Positions 50,873 through 60,159 of a stretch of 64,000 nucleotides of DNA are shown here, piece after piece. The stretch is from positions 4,972,501-5,036,500 of the forward strand of contig NZ_BQYI01000001.1 of assembly GCF_027923405.1 (NCBI RefSeq). Reading direction: 5' to 3'. This DNA is from Paenibacillus sp. YYML68 (lineage in GTDB: Bacteria; Bacillota; Bacilli; Paenibacillales; NBRC-103111). The position numbers and the translations under genes were made by a program. The notes under the pieces are model-generated. The model did no database searches. It saw nothing but the letters and a program-made list of their open reading frames with translations, and was not told the origin of the DNA. How positions within the stretch are numbered: position 1 is the stretch's first letter; every line of letters starts with the position of its first letter.

Positions 50873-51562
50873 TCATCCGCTCAGCAGCCCGTACTTCCGC
50901 CTGAACCGCTCCAGAATACGCAGCCACGGCTTCGCGAACAGCGCGAGGAAGAACACGTTACTTGCAGCATGCGCCAGCTCGAACAGGAGGCTTGCGGCAT
51001 ACACCGCCGCCATCCCTTCCCAATGGCCCTCAGCCGCAAGTCCGGCAACCGTCCAGAAGTTCATGATCCAGCCGAACAGCATGCCCCATACGAAGCCGAA
51101 CAGCAGCAGCGCCCATCGGTTGCCCGACAGTCTGAAGGGTGTGCGGAGCGCACCCGCTGTCCACCCCATCATCCCCCAGGCGAACATCTGCCAAGGCGTC
51201 CACGGCCCTTGCCCGAGAAACATGTTCGAGATGAGCGCGGCGAACGCCCCGATCAGGAAGCCGCTCTCCGCGCCGAACACGAGCGCCGAGACGATAATGA
51301 CGAAGCTCGTCGGCTGCACGCTCGGCAGCGCGGCGAACGGCACGCGGCTGACCGCCGCGATCGCCGCCAGCAGCGCAATGAGCACCACCTCCCGCGCCTG
51401 CAGCTCGCGCAGCTCGAAGCGGATGAAGAACGGCGCCATCGCAGCGAGGATGAGTACGAAACTGATGAGCAAGTATTGATCACTCCCCACGGTCGAGATC
51501 AGCCCGAGTCCGAGCAGGAACACCATTATACAGACGACGAACGCTATACGAGCTCGAGACAT
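50873..51562 (-). CDS. ECF transporter S component, probably cobalamin-specific (CbrT-like)
   Basis: A 229-residue integral membrane protein with about six helices plus a short extra N-terminal pair. The central part has the ECF S-component pattern: AAIAAVSRVPFAALPSVQPTS, a Gly/Ala-rich helix pair, GPWTPWQMFAWGMMGW and a C-terminal Arg-rich end. It fits the family that includes the vitamin B12 S component CbrT. Cobalamin as ligand is inferred from the riboswitch at the head of this cluster and the transcobalamin-like proteins upstream. It overlaps the fused ATPase gene by 19 bp, so the two are translationally coupled. It binds the vitamin and docks on EcfT with the ATPases. Confidence 0.82.
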   Translation of the reverse strand: MSRARIAFVVCIMVFLLGLGLISTVGSDQYLLISFVLILAAMAPFFIRFELRELQAREVVLIALLAAIAAVSRVPFAALPSVQPTSFVIIVSALVFGAESGFLIGAFAALISNMFLGQGPWTPWQMFAWGMMGWTAGALRTPFRLSGNRWALLLFGFVWGMLFGWIMNFWTVAGLAAEGHWEGMAAVYAASLLFELAHAASNVFFLALFAKPWLRILERFRRKYGLLSG

Positions 51563-53448
51563 CGCTTCAGCACCTCCTCATACGTCACACCGTTGGGACA
51601 CAGGTCGCGGGCAGCACGATGAACCGCCGTCGTGTAGAAATGGTTGTCGCGGAAAAAATCGGCCGCCTCCTCCTGCGCCGCGATCTCACCATTGAACAGC
51701 ATCGCACACTCGATCGCATAAGACGCCGCAAATTCAATATCGTGCGTCACCATCACGATGGTGACTCCCTCTTGATTCAGCTCGGTCAGCAGCTGCCCCC
51801 ACGACTGCTTCTGCAGCGGGTCGATCCCCTTCGTCGGCTCGTCCAGCAGCAGCAGCCGCGGTCCGGATAGCAGCACACCAACAAGGGCGGCACGCTGCAG
51901 CTCGCCGCCGCTCAAGTCATGCGGGTGCCGCTCCAGCACGTGCCGCAGCTCGAACCGCTCGAGCAGCTCGTGCAGCCGCGATTCGCGGTTGTCAGCTGGC
52001 GAACGCTCCATCGCACGCTGCAGCTCAGCACCGACCGTGTCCTCGATGAAATACGCCATCGCATTTTGCGCCAAGTAGCCGATGGTCTTGTACTTCGCGT
52101 CCCCGCTCATGCGCCTCAGCGATTGCCCGCCGAGCCGTATGTCGCCAGCCGCAGGCTTCTCGAGTCCCGCCATCAGCCTCAGCAGCGTCGACTTCCCGGA
52201 GCCGTTCCCCCCGACAATGGCGAGGAACGTGCCTTCCGTCACCTGAAGGTCGAGCTGTCGCAGCACGGGCTGTCTGCGGTCCGCGTAGCTGAACGTCAGC
52301 TCGCGGCAGTCGAGCAGCGCTTGCTTGCGGGATGCTTGCTCCAGCTGGCGCGTGTGGGCTGCGGGCGAGGCATCGGGACGCGATAAGCTTGAGGCACGAC
52401 CTGCGTGGTCGGCACGTTCTGTATCAGTACGCGCCATACCCGTGGCACGACTTGCAACGTCGTCTGCAGGCCTTCTAGTGTTACGCGCCGAGTCTGCTGC
52501 AGTCGCTACGTCGGCCGGCTCAACAGGTGCCTCACACAGCGATTGCAGCCACTGCCGTCCCTCCCGCACACTTAACGGAATGTGCGCGTCCGCCGCTTCG
52601 TGCACCTCAGCAGCACCACCAGCAGCAGCCTCTGCGCCCATCCCGTGGAGCGAAGCCGCCCCCTGCTTCCGATGCTCCTGCACAGCCAGATACAATCGAG
52701 CGATACCCGGCATGTACGGCTCATACCGCTGTGAGCCTTCACGGTGAAGCTGTCCGATCCAGCTTCTCGGCGGACCAGCATACGTGATCGTGCCGTCCCT
52801 GCCCAGCACCACCAGCCGATCCGCCATCCCACTCAGCTCCTCCAGCCGATGCTCGGTCAGAATAATCGTCACACCGAGCTCCTCGTTCAGCCGACGGAGC
52901 ATTTGCAGGAAATCTTTGGACGCGACCGGATCGAGCTGAGCCGTCGGCTCATCCAGCAGCAGCACCTCCGGCTGCAGCAGTAACGCCGCGACCAGATTAA
53001 CCGTCTGCTTCTGTCCACCCGACAACGTATGGACCGATTGGTGCAGCCAGCTCTCCATTCCGAAGTAATGGACGAGCTCGGCAATACGGCGGCGCATCGC
53101 ATCCGCGGGCACGCCCATATTTTCAAGCCCAAAGGCAAGCTCCTGCAGCACTCGATCCATCACCAGCTGATTGTCCGGCTGCTGCTGCACGAGGCCGATG
53201 CGACAAGCGAGCTCCGCTGGCTCATGCTCGCCGAGCAGCTTGCCCCGGAAGCGAATCTCCCCCTCAAGCCGACCGACCGGCTGCAGCTCGGCCTTCAACA
53301 GACGGAGCAGCGTCGTCTTGCCGCAGCCCGACGGCCCGGCGAGCACAATGAGCTCACCTCGACGCACAGACAGATTCACGTGCCGCAGCACCGGCTCCGG
53401 CTGATCCGGGTACGTGAATTGAAGCTCATTTATCGCCAGCTGTTCCAT
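51544..53448 (-). CDS. fused duplicated ECF ATPase (EcfA-EcfA')
   Basis: A 634-residue protein from ATG 53448 (AAGGA six bases upstream; longer frames start inside the next gene). ATPase 1: Walker A GPSGCGKTT (about 36-44), LSGGQKQ, LLLDEPTAQLDP. ATPase 2: Walker A GGNGSGKST (about 412), LSGGELQ, LLLDEPTKGIDP. Both have the Q-loop (QQQPDN, AQN) and switch His (TEHRLEEL, THDIEF). A ~100-residue Ala/Arg/Asp-rich, probably disordered linker (about 285-385) joins them. ECF transporters normally use two separate subunits or a homodimer; the fusion fixes a 1:1 heterodimer. It overlaps EcfT by 19 bp and the S component by 19 bp, which shows one module. Confidence 0.92.
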   Translation of the reverse strand: MEQLAINELQFTYPDQPEPVLRHVNLSVRRGELIVLAGPSGCGKTTLLRLLKAELQPVGRLEGEIRFRGKLLGEHEPAELACRIGLVQQQPDNQLVMDRVLQELAFGLENMGVPADAMRRRIAELVHYFGMESWLHQSVHTLSGGQKQTVNLVAALLLQPEVLLLDEPTAQLDPVASKDFLQMLRRLNEELGVTIILTEHRLEELSGMADRLVVLGRDGTITYAGPPRSWIGQLHREGSQRYEPYMPGIARLYLAVQEHRKQGAASLHGMGAEAAAGGAAEVHEAADAHIPLSVREGRQWLQSLCEAPVEPADVATAADSARNTRRPADDVASRATGMARTDTERADHAGRASSLSRPDASPAAHTRQLEQASRKQALLDCRELTFSYADRRQPVLRQLDLQVTEGTFLAIVGGNGSGKSTLLRLMAGLEKPAAGDIRLGGQSLRRMSGDAKYKTIGYLAQNAMAYFIEDTVGAELQRAMERSPADNRESRLHELLERFELRHVLERHPHDLSGGELQRAALVGVLLSGPRLLLLDEPTKGIDPLQKQSWGQLLTELNQEGVTIVMVTHDIEFAASYAIECAMLFNGEIAAQEEAADFFRDNHFYTTAVHRAARDLCPNGVTYEEVLKRCLELV

Positions 53449-54311
53449 AGTCGATCCTTCCCCTCCATCCAGAGCGGCATCCCGATATACGTGATGAACG
53501 CAGCAAATGTACACCATTCCCATCCTCTCAACTGCCACGCCTCCATAGACGGATAGATCGTCAGCTGCCCATAGCCTGCGAGCAATCTTCCGGCCAGGCA
53601 AGTCACAAGCAGGAGCAGCAGCATCGTCAAAGCACGCCAATCCTTCGACCGCATCCGGTACGTGCGGTACGTGCTTCGCGTACGCATGCCGAAGCCTCGC
53701 GCCTTCATCGAGTCAGCCGTCTGCAGCGCATCCTCCAGCGACCAGGTGAGCAGAATCTGCAGCAGCTTCATGCCGTCGCTGGCTCTTTTGCGTAGCGGTC
53801 CCTCGGTAATGCCGATCCCCTTCGTCTGCTGCGTATGACTGATCGCCCGAAGCCTGTCCTTCAACAGAGGAACGAACCGCATCCCCATGACGACGACGAG
53901 CGAGCCCTTCGGCCAGATCGAGGCGAACAAGTAGAGGAACTTATCCGAGCTCATCACCTTGCTGTAGCTGAGGAAGACGAGCATGAGCGATAGCGTAGAC
54001 AGCCCTATCGTTAGTCCGAAGCATACCGCCTCGAGCGTAATCGGCTGCTCCCACATGTAGAACAGAATATGCTCCCCGCGATGGGAGAACAGCGGATTGA
54101 GCACGAACAGCACGACGCCGAGCGCCAGCAGCGGACCGACCGTTCGCAACAGACTCGTGAATGCAGCCAGACGATAGCCGACCGCAACGAGCAGCAGCGC
54201 GGAGGCGGTCAGGAATACCGGATGAAGGAGCAGCATCGACAGCAGCATCACCCCTGTGAAGTAGATGAAGCTCGGCAGCGGATGCAGCGCACGGAAGCCG
54301 GAGTGGTGCAT
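53430..54311 (-). CDS. ECF transporter transmembrane subunit (EcfT)
   Basis: A 293-residue membrane protein with about five to six helices and the long cytoplasmic coupling helices of EcfT between residues 130 and 215. The coupling motif ADSMKARGFG (about 199-208) carries the Ala-Arg-Gly signature that binds the ATPases; an earlier AISHTQQTKGIG forms the other coupling site. The ATG overlaps the stop of the upstream lipoprotein gene by one base. With the fused ATPase and S component downstream it makes a complete dedicated (group I-like) ECF transporter. Confidence 0.92.
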   Translation of the reverse strand: MHHSGFRALHPLPSFIYFTGVMLLSMLLLHPVFLTASALLLVAVGYRLAAFTSLLRTVGPLLALGVVLFVLNPLFSHRGEHILFYMWEQPITLEAVCFGLTIGLSTLSLMLVFLSYSKVMSSDKFLYLFASIWPKGSLVVVMGMRFVPLLKDRLRAISHTQQTKGIGITEGPLRKRASDGMKLLQILLTWSLEDALQTADSMKARGFGMRTRSTYRTYRMRSKDWRALTMLLLLLVTCLAGRLLAGYGQLTIYPSMEAWQLRGWEWCTFAAFITYIGMPLWMEGKDRLWNSWR

Positions 54312-55321
54312 TACGGGTCACCCGCCTCATCGGTCTTGCCGACGTCCTTACCAAGGTCGACCGTATACAGCCACTCGATCCGATCGCCTTGGGCGAGCTT
54401 ATAGGCGCCTGCGCTCATCTTCGGGAATTGACCATTCACCCTATACAGCCAGCCGCTCTTCGCCCCACGGTCCAGCTCATACAGATTCGCGATTCCCTCG
54501 ACGTAGACGGATCTACCGCTTCCCCGCGTCTCCATCTGAATCTTATTCTGCTTCGTCACCCGCCGCAGCACGTCGATCACCGTATCTCCATCCTTCACCT
54601 CAACGGCCGTCACCGGCAGTATCGTCCCCTTCTTCGCGTCACCGTGAATCTCGATGCTCACCCCGGCGCTCGCGACGGATGATGGAGCCCCTGCAGCCGC
54701 CGACTCGTGATTCGATCCGCTCGCATTCGCCTGCGCCGCGGACTCACCCGAGGCTGTCGCAGGCGGGGACGGACTACCTGAAGCTGCGCCGTCCGCTGAC
54801 GGTGAACCAGCGGCTGCAGCTTGGCTAGCTGTAGCCTCGGCTTGCGACGCATGGGGAGCCTGCGAGCCGCCTTGCTTCGCGGCATCACCGCTGGCCCCGC
54901 CGCTTACCGACGACTGGCCCTCTGACGGAGCAGCCCCTCCGCTCTGAGACGGCTGCACGCTCGATGTCTGCTCCCCCGAAGGCTGTGACTGCTGTACACC
55001 GGAGGTCTGCGCAGCTGACCCTTGCCCAGCAGCGTCCTCGGCATTCGCAGATCCGCCTGCTTGCCCTGAATGCGACACTGCACCCGGTCTATCGCTCGCT
55101 GCAGCGCTTCCTTGCTGCCTCGCTCCAGCGCCCTTTGCATCCGAGCCTTGCGACGCCGCCCCTTTCCCGGTCGTCTGCCCATCTTCGCCTGTCGCGCCGA
55201 GTCCACTAGCCCCCGTCGCCGGACCGGACGCCGAAGAACACGCCGACAGCAGCATGAACAGAAGCAGCCCCATCGCTGCGAGCAGCCTACGTGCCCCCCC
55301 GTTCCTCCAGATCGACATCAC
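54311..55321 (-). CDS. DUF4430 lipoprotein with long disordered stalk
   Basis: A 336-residue exported lipoprotein with lipobox LLSAC (Cys28). Residues about 29-215 are almost entirely Ala, Ser, Gly and Gln, a flexible stalk. The C-terminal ~110 residues form one DUF4430 domain (GVSIEIHGDAKKG, DTVIDVLRRV, SGRSVYVEGIANLYEL, AKSGWLYRVNGQFP, LAQGDRIEWLYT), the fold of the C-terminal beta domain of transcobalamin and intrinsic factor. It closely matches the third DUF4430 domain of the SLH protein upstream. A tethered vitamin B12 receptor that passes ligand to the ECF transporter is proposed from this and from the riboswitch. It overlaps EcfT by one base. Confidence 0.85.
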   Translation of the reverse strand: MMSIWRNGGARRLLAAMGLLLFMLLSACSSASGPATGASGLGATGEDGQTTGKGAASQGSDAKGAGARQQGSAAASDRPGAVSHSGQAGGSANAEDAAGQGSAAQTSGVQQSQPSGEQTSSVQPSQSGGAAPSEGQSSVSGGASGDAAKQGGSQAPHASQAEATASQAAAAGSPSADGAASGSPSPPATASGESAAQANASGSNHESAAAGAPSSVASAGVSIEIHGDAKKGTILPVTAVEVKDGDTVIDVLRRVTKQNKIQMETRGSGRSVYVEGIANLYELDRGAKSGWLYRVNGQFPKMSAGAYKLAQGDRIEWLYTVDLGKDVGKTDEAGDP

Positions 55322-55341
55322 CTCATCCCCCTTCTTCTATT

Positions 55342-55378
55342 AAAAATAACACGAAGAGCACTGCACCAGTGCCCTTCG
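55342..55378 (-). terminator. terminator between the surface protein and the ECF genes
   Basis: Minus-strand stem CGAAG-G-GCACTG / CAGTGC-T-CTTCG, 3-base loop, then TGTTATTTTTAA. It should lower transporter expression relative to the surface protein; no separate promoter fits in the remaining ~20 bases. Confidence 0.8.
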
Positions 55379-55393
55379 CCTTCAATCGCTAGC

Positions 55394-58300
55394 CTATGAT
55401 GCTCTCTGCTTCTCCAGAACGCGCACCGCAACAGCAGCCGCCATCTCGCGCGTTACCGCCGCTTGCGGCAAAAACCGATTACGGTCATCGCCCTCCATGT
55501 AACCGCTCGCCTGTACCGCTTGAATCGCGGCGAGCGAACTGGCATTCGCATCCGCTATATCCAAGAACGGTGCGAGGTTCGCTGCGGACAAGGACGTCAG
55601 CCCGTAGGCACGGGCGAGCATAATGGCCATCTCTTCCCTCGTTACTTGACGGTCAGGAGCGAAGCGGCGCTCATCCATCCCCTCGATGAAGCCTTGACGG
55701 TGAGCCTCTGCGACGAGAGGCGCGTACCAGCTGCCAGGCTCCACATCGTCGAACTTCGTCGCCTGACCAGCTGCCACCGGCTGGATTCCCTTCAGCCGAA
55801 GCACGATCGCCACGAACTGCGCTCGTGTCAACGACTGCTGTGGCGCGAAGCGCTGCCCATCCATACCGTTCATAAGCCCGTGCTTCACAGCCTTCTGCAC
55901 GTACCCAGCCGCCCACGGCGAGATGCTCGACGCGTCCGTGAATGCTGCTGACAGCGTGACCTGCTCGCGAGCCGCATAGGTCGCCAGCGCCAGCAATGCC
56001 TGCTCGGTCGCGATGTCGCTCGACGGCTCACCCTTCAAGTGCGCGAAGCCGCCGTCCGCCTGCTGATACGTCAGCAGATGGCTCAGCACCGAGCCGCCTG
56101 CCTTCACGAACCGCTCGTCTTCAGCCGAGATGCCGAGCGAGGACAACGCCAGCACCACCTGAGCCGAGCTCTCGCTTGGCACAGTTCCCTCGAGGCCGAA
56201 GCCGCCATCGGCACGCTGCTGCGTGGAGAGCCAGCCGAGCGCTCGGTCGACAGCCGCCTTCACACCCGGCTTCGATACATGAGGCGCGAGGGAGGTGAGC
56301 GCCATTGCCGTTATATCAATGGAGGAGGAGTCCCCTTCGGCAAGCGGCCAGCCGCCATCTCGGTGCTGGCGCTCCAGCAGCCAGCTCAGTAGCTTCTCCC
56401 GCGTCCACAGGCTGCTCGTCTCCACCTCGTGGCCGACTTCATTCAGCACTGTCAAGGCGAAGATCGGGCCATTCGTGCCTTGCAGCGTCATCTGCTGATG
56501 ATTCACGATCGCATCGATCAGATCGTAGCCCGCGATGTCACGCGGATTACCGCCAGCAGCGTGCACGCCCAGTGCAATCCGCTCATAATCGGTCACGAGC
56601 CGCAGACGCCCTTCCTTCTCCTGCAGCAGCGACTCTACACCTGCGACATAAGCAGCTGGCACCTGCTCGCCTGCCACGGCGAGGCCGTAGGCCTCCCAGT
56701 CAGTCAAGCCGTCCTCCTGCTGCCGCACGTAGCGTACGACCGCCGCAAGCGCCTTGCCCACTTCCTCGGACAGCTTGTTCGTGTCCGCTGTCTTCAGCTT
56801 TGTTTTATCAATAACCGCGAACTTCGTGAAGTGATTCACCGCTCCCGTCACAATACCGGTCTCGGCATCCAGCACAGCAGGAATCGGAACCCATTGTCCC
56901 GTAGACTCGTTCAGCCACACTAGCGCGAGCTGATCGAGCGTCTTCCCGTATAACGGCGCCTTGATCGCGACGTATACCGGCTTCTCGAAGGTCGTGCCGT
57001 CCGGACCGAGCTCGAAGATCGAGGAAAGCACCTCTGGTCTGGAGGCACCTGCCTCCTCCTTGTGAACGGTAAGCGTCGTGTCCTCCTTCAAGGCGCTCGC
57101 CGGAACGATAAGCTGCACCTCTTCCTGTGAATCGATAATAGCAGCCGCCTCGCTGCTCTTGACAGTCTTCTGCAGCTGCACCTCGTTCGAACGGGCCAGC
57201 TGCAGCAGACGGTCGGCCGTCTCCTTCGTCATCGCCTTATCGCCGTTCTTCACGACGACCGTCGCCACCTTCGCGCTCACTGGCGTCTGATGATCGTAGC
57301 GAATGGTCAGCTTCTTCAGCTCTTCATCGAGCTTGGCCGCCGTATCTGCAATATTGACGCCGACGACTGGACCGCTACTCCCTCCACCGGACGAGCAGCC
57401 CGGCAGCTCTGTCGCCTTCACATCATCGCCGCCGTTAACTGTATATTTCCAGTACACGCGATCTCCCTGTGACAACGCGTAGCTGCTGGCACTGTTGGAT
57501 GGATACGAGCAATTGACGGCATACAGCCATCCGCTCTTCGGCCCGTGTGCGAATTCGTTCAAGCCGTCGATCCCGCTCACATACAAGCTTGAGCCGCTGC
57601 CAATCGAGACGACACGGTCAGCGCCCAGCGCCCGCACGAGCACCGAATACGCGGTATCTCCACTTTGCCATGGCGTGCTGCTCGCAGATAATATCGATCC
57701 GCGGGCCGCACCGCCATCCACACTGACAGAGACCGATGGAGCTTGCTCGCCTGAGCCCGAGCCTGTTACGACGTTCGGCGCAACATTCAATTGAGCGCTC
57801 CAGCGGGCGATGAGCGGTGCATCGTGCTCCCGATAACCTGAGATAACGAGCTCGTGCATCCCGGCAGGCAAGCCGCTGAAGGCCGCTATGCCATACGTAT
57901 CAGTCGTCACGGTCGTCTGCCCGATGCGAACCTGAATGCCAGCTGCCTTGGAAGTACCCTGCCAGCTCGCTTGCTCCACCTGAATAGTGAAGCCTTGACC
58001 CGCCTTCGGCACACTCGGAGTGAGCGCATATTGGTGCACGATCTGCGTATCCATGCCGCTGTAGTAGATGAGCACCTCATCGCCACGCTGCAAGGCTGTA
58101 TCCTTCCAGCCTCCTGTAGACGCCCACACACCGGCACGCTTCACGGCGAAGCCCCACCAGTGGAAGCCCGATGCCTCGATGCCATTCACCGAGCTTATGC
58201 CGAAGTACATACCGTCCGTATAAACATGCTCCGTTACCGTATGCTGCAGCGCCTCGTACACGCTCGAAGCACGTTCTTGCTTCGCGACCAACGACCCAGC

Positions 58301-59920
58301 AGGCCCCTCTACGCGCACCTGCACGAGAGATGGCAGCTCCTGCACGCCGCGCACAACAGAAGGGAAGCCGTTCACGAGCGCCCCTGTTACCTCGATGCGC
58401 TCATCTGTCGCCTCATAGCCGCCCGGGAAGTAGGCGATGCCCGCAGCATCCGTCCATACCGTCTGTCCACCGACCTTCACATACACCGCAGCCGGAACAG
58501 ATTGCATGCCGTCTAGCTGCGTCACCTTCACCTGGAACGGCTCCTTGTTCCTCGGCACCTTCGGCTCCAGCTCGATCTTGTCGAGCAGGGCGGAGCCTAA
58601 GTACGGACCGAACATCACCGCCAGCTCATCGCCCGGCTGCAGCTGCGTCGACTTCCAATCCCAGTCTCCGGTCCACGTGCCGTTGCGCTTAATATTGAAG
58701 CCCCAATAATGATAATTGCCGTGGCTAGTGTTCTTCGCCTTGCCGCCAATTGCATACACATCGAAGAACGGCGAATCCATTGTCACGACTGGAAGACTAT
58801 GTCTCGCCGCCAGCTGCTGCAGCGCCTCAAGCGGCGTGCGTGCCGACTCGAAGCCTTCCGCCATCGTCCCTTCACTCGTCTCCACATGAATGAACACGCT
58901 CGCCTTGCCGTTCGTGCTGCCTGTGTAGACCGGCACCGTATACGTGCCGCTCAAGCCGCCTGTCAGCGTATCGTATGCGACCAGGGCGAGCAGCGACTGG
59001 TACGTCGAGAACTTGTCCGAAGCTCCCCCCGCCTGATAGGAAAAGCCTCCATCTCCCGTTGAATAATGCATCAGCGCGGAGATCAAGCTCCCCTCCGGCT
59101 TCGCGAAGCTGCCCTGCCGTCCGTCCTTCTGCTGCTTCGACAGACCGAGCACGGCCATCGCAAGACTGTTGCTGTTGGTGCGGTTTACAGTTAGGTCGCC
59201 GTTATCCAGTTGCCTAGTGGCTAGCCAAGACACCGCCTCCTGAACTACGACTGCTACGTCGGCCCGATCCTTGTACGGGGCGAGCGCCCAGAGCGCTGCA
59301 GCCGTAATATCAATCTGAGCCGTCGTATCGCTCTCATTCAACGCCCAGCCTTGATCCTTAATATGGCGCTGAACGAGCCACCCGACCAGCTTGTCCTTCG
59401 TCCAGACAGCATCGGTCGGAATCGTGTAGCTGCCGCTATCGAGCGCCAGCAAGCCGTAGATGACACCGTTCGCCCCTTGGGCAGCTAGGTCCGTACGATT
59501 GTAGATTGGCTCCAGCAGATTGCGCCCTGCGAACGATTGCGGATCGCCTCCAGCCGCCTTCACACCGAGCGTCAGCTTAGCGTACTCAGTCGGCAGCGTG
59601 GCGCCCGTGAACGACTGCACCCGCTCCTTCGCCGCATCCAGGTAGCCGCTCTCTATTGTCTTGCCCGCCTGACCGAGCGTATAGGCGTACCAGTCATCTG
59701 TCACGGGTCCCTGATTCACGAGCCAAGCCGACGCCTCCTCGATCAGCTGGACAATCGTTACGGTACGTGTCACCTTCGTCGGCTGTGATCCGACTGCTGA
59801 ATCCTCATTCGCTGCCTGTGCGAGCTGCGCAGGCTGCAGCCCACTCGCGAGCTGCGCCAGCAGGAGCATCGCAACCACGAGCCTGATCAACTGCTGCTGC
59901 AGCCTTGACCTCATCTTCAT
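55394..59920 (-). CDS. 1508-aa SLH-anchored transcobalamin-like surface protein
   Basis: ATG at 59920 lies nine bases after GGAGGG. Signal peptide 1-36 (cut after AQA). Domains: alpha/alpha-toroid of the prenyltransferase/squalene-cyclase type (about 50-320; repeats LVGWLVQRHIKDQGW, IDITAAALWALAPY, VSWLATRQLDNG); DUF4430-like domains 1 and 2 with Ig-like inserts (about 339-530 and 532-710; NYHYWGFNIKRNG, FHWWGFAVKRAG); DUF4430 domain 3 (about 729-840; KSGWLYAVN); a ZU5-like beta domain (about 855-1040); a second toroid (about 1044-1325; LLSWLLERQHRDGGWPL, WLSTQQRADGGFG); three SLH domains (about 1329-1508). Human intrinsic factor and transcobalamin consist of exactly one such toroid plus one DUF4430-type domain with B12 held between them. 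A cobalamin riboswitch controls this gene. A wall-bound cobalamin trap is the best reading. Confidence 0.85.
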   Translation of the reverse strand: MKMRSRLQQQLIRLVVAMLLLAQLASGLQPAQLAQAANEDSAVGSQPTKVTRTVTIVQLIEEASAWLVNQGPVTDDWYAYTLGQAGKTIESGYLDAAKERVQSFTGATLPTEYAKLTLGVKAAGGDPQSFAGRNLLEPIYNRTDLAAQGANGVIYGLLALDSGSYTIPTDAVWTKDKLVGWLVQRHIKDQGWALNESDTTAQIDITAAALWALAPYKDRADVAVVVQEAVSWLATRQLDNGDLTVNRTNSNSLAMAVLGLSKQQKDGRQGSFAKPEGSLISALMHYSTGDGGFSYQAGGASDKFSTYQSLLALVAYDTLTGGLSGTYTVPVYTGSTNGKASVFIHVETSEGTMAEGFESARTPLEALQQLAARHSLPVVTMDSPFFDVYAIGGKAKNTSHGNYHYWGFNIKRNGTWTGDWDWKSTQLQPGDELAVMFGPYLGSALLDKIELEPKVPRNKEPFQVKVTQLDGMQSVPAAVYVKVGGQTVWTDAAGIAYFPGGYEATDERIEVTGALVNGFPSVVRGVQELPSLVQVRVEGPAGSLVAKQERASSVYEALQHTVTEHVYTDGMYFGISSVNGIEASGFHWWGFAVKRAGVWASTGGWKDTALQRGDEVLIYYSGMDTQIVHQYALTPSVPKAGQGFTIQVEQASWQGTSKAAGIQVRIGQTTVTTDTYGIAAFSGLPAGMHELVISGYREHDAPLIARWSAQLNVAPNVVTGSGSGEQAPSVSVSVDGGAARGSILSASSTPWQSGDTAYSVLVRALGADRVVSIGSGSSLYVSGIDGLNEFAHGPKSGWLYAVNCSYPSNSASSYALSQGDRVYWKYTVNGGDDVKATELPGCSSGGGSSGPVVGVNIADTAAKLDEELKKLTIRYDHQTPVSAKVATVVVKNGDKAMTKETADRLLQLARSNEVQLQKTVKSSEAAAIIDSQEEVQLIVPASALKEDTTLTVHKEEAGASRPEVLSSIFELGPDGTTFEKPVYVAIKAPLYGKTLDQLALVWLNESTGQWVPIPAVLDAETGIVTGAVNHFTKFAVIDKTKLKTADTNKLSEEVGKALAAVVRYVRQQEDGLTDWEAYGLAVAGEQVPAAYVAGVESLLQEKEGRLRLVTDYERIALGVHAAGGNPRDIAGYDLIDAIVNHQQMTLQGTNGPIFALTVLNEVGHEVETSSLWTREKLLSWLLERQHRDGGWPLAEGDSSSIDITAMALTSLAPHVSKPGVKAAVDRALGWLSTQQRADGGFGLEGTVPSESSAQVVLALSSLGISAEDERFVKAGGSVLSHLLTYQQADGGFAHLKGEPSSDIATEQALLALATYAAREQVTLSAAFTDASSISPWAAGYVQKAVKHGLMNGMDGQRFAPQQSLTRAQFVAIVLRLKGIQPVAAGQATKFDDVEPGSWYAPLVAEAHRQGFIEGMDERRFAPDRQVTREEMAIMLARAYGLTSLSAANLAPFLDIADANASSLAAIQAVQASGYMEGDDRNRFLPQAAVTREMAAAVAVRVLEKQRAS

Positions 59921-60014
59921 GCTTCTCATCCCTCCACTTTCTTCACATGGCTCTGGGGCCATTCCCCTCACCTGTGTTCAGCTTCCTCGCGACAGCCTCC
60001 AACAGGCCGCATAA

Positions 60015-60041
60015 CGAAAAGCACCTTCCGCCAGAAGGTGC
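60015..60041 (-). terminator. expression-platform terminator of the riboswitch
   Basis: Minus-strand stem GCACCTTC / GAAGGTGC, 5-base loop, then TTTTCGTT. It lies 120 bases after the aptamer and 95 bases before the start codon, as expected for B12-induced premature termination. Confidence 0.8.
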
Positions 60042-60159
60042 CGCAACATAAGCAGATATGTACGAAGGCAAACGTATGTGCGTCAAACCAGCCATAACGG
60101 CGCATGCGTGCAGCGCTTGCCCACCGTCTCCCTATATCGCGTAGGTTGCTTGGCGTATC

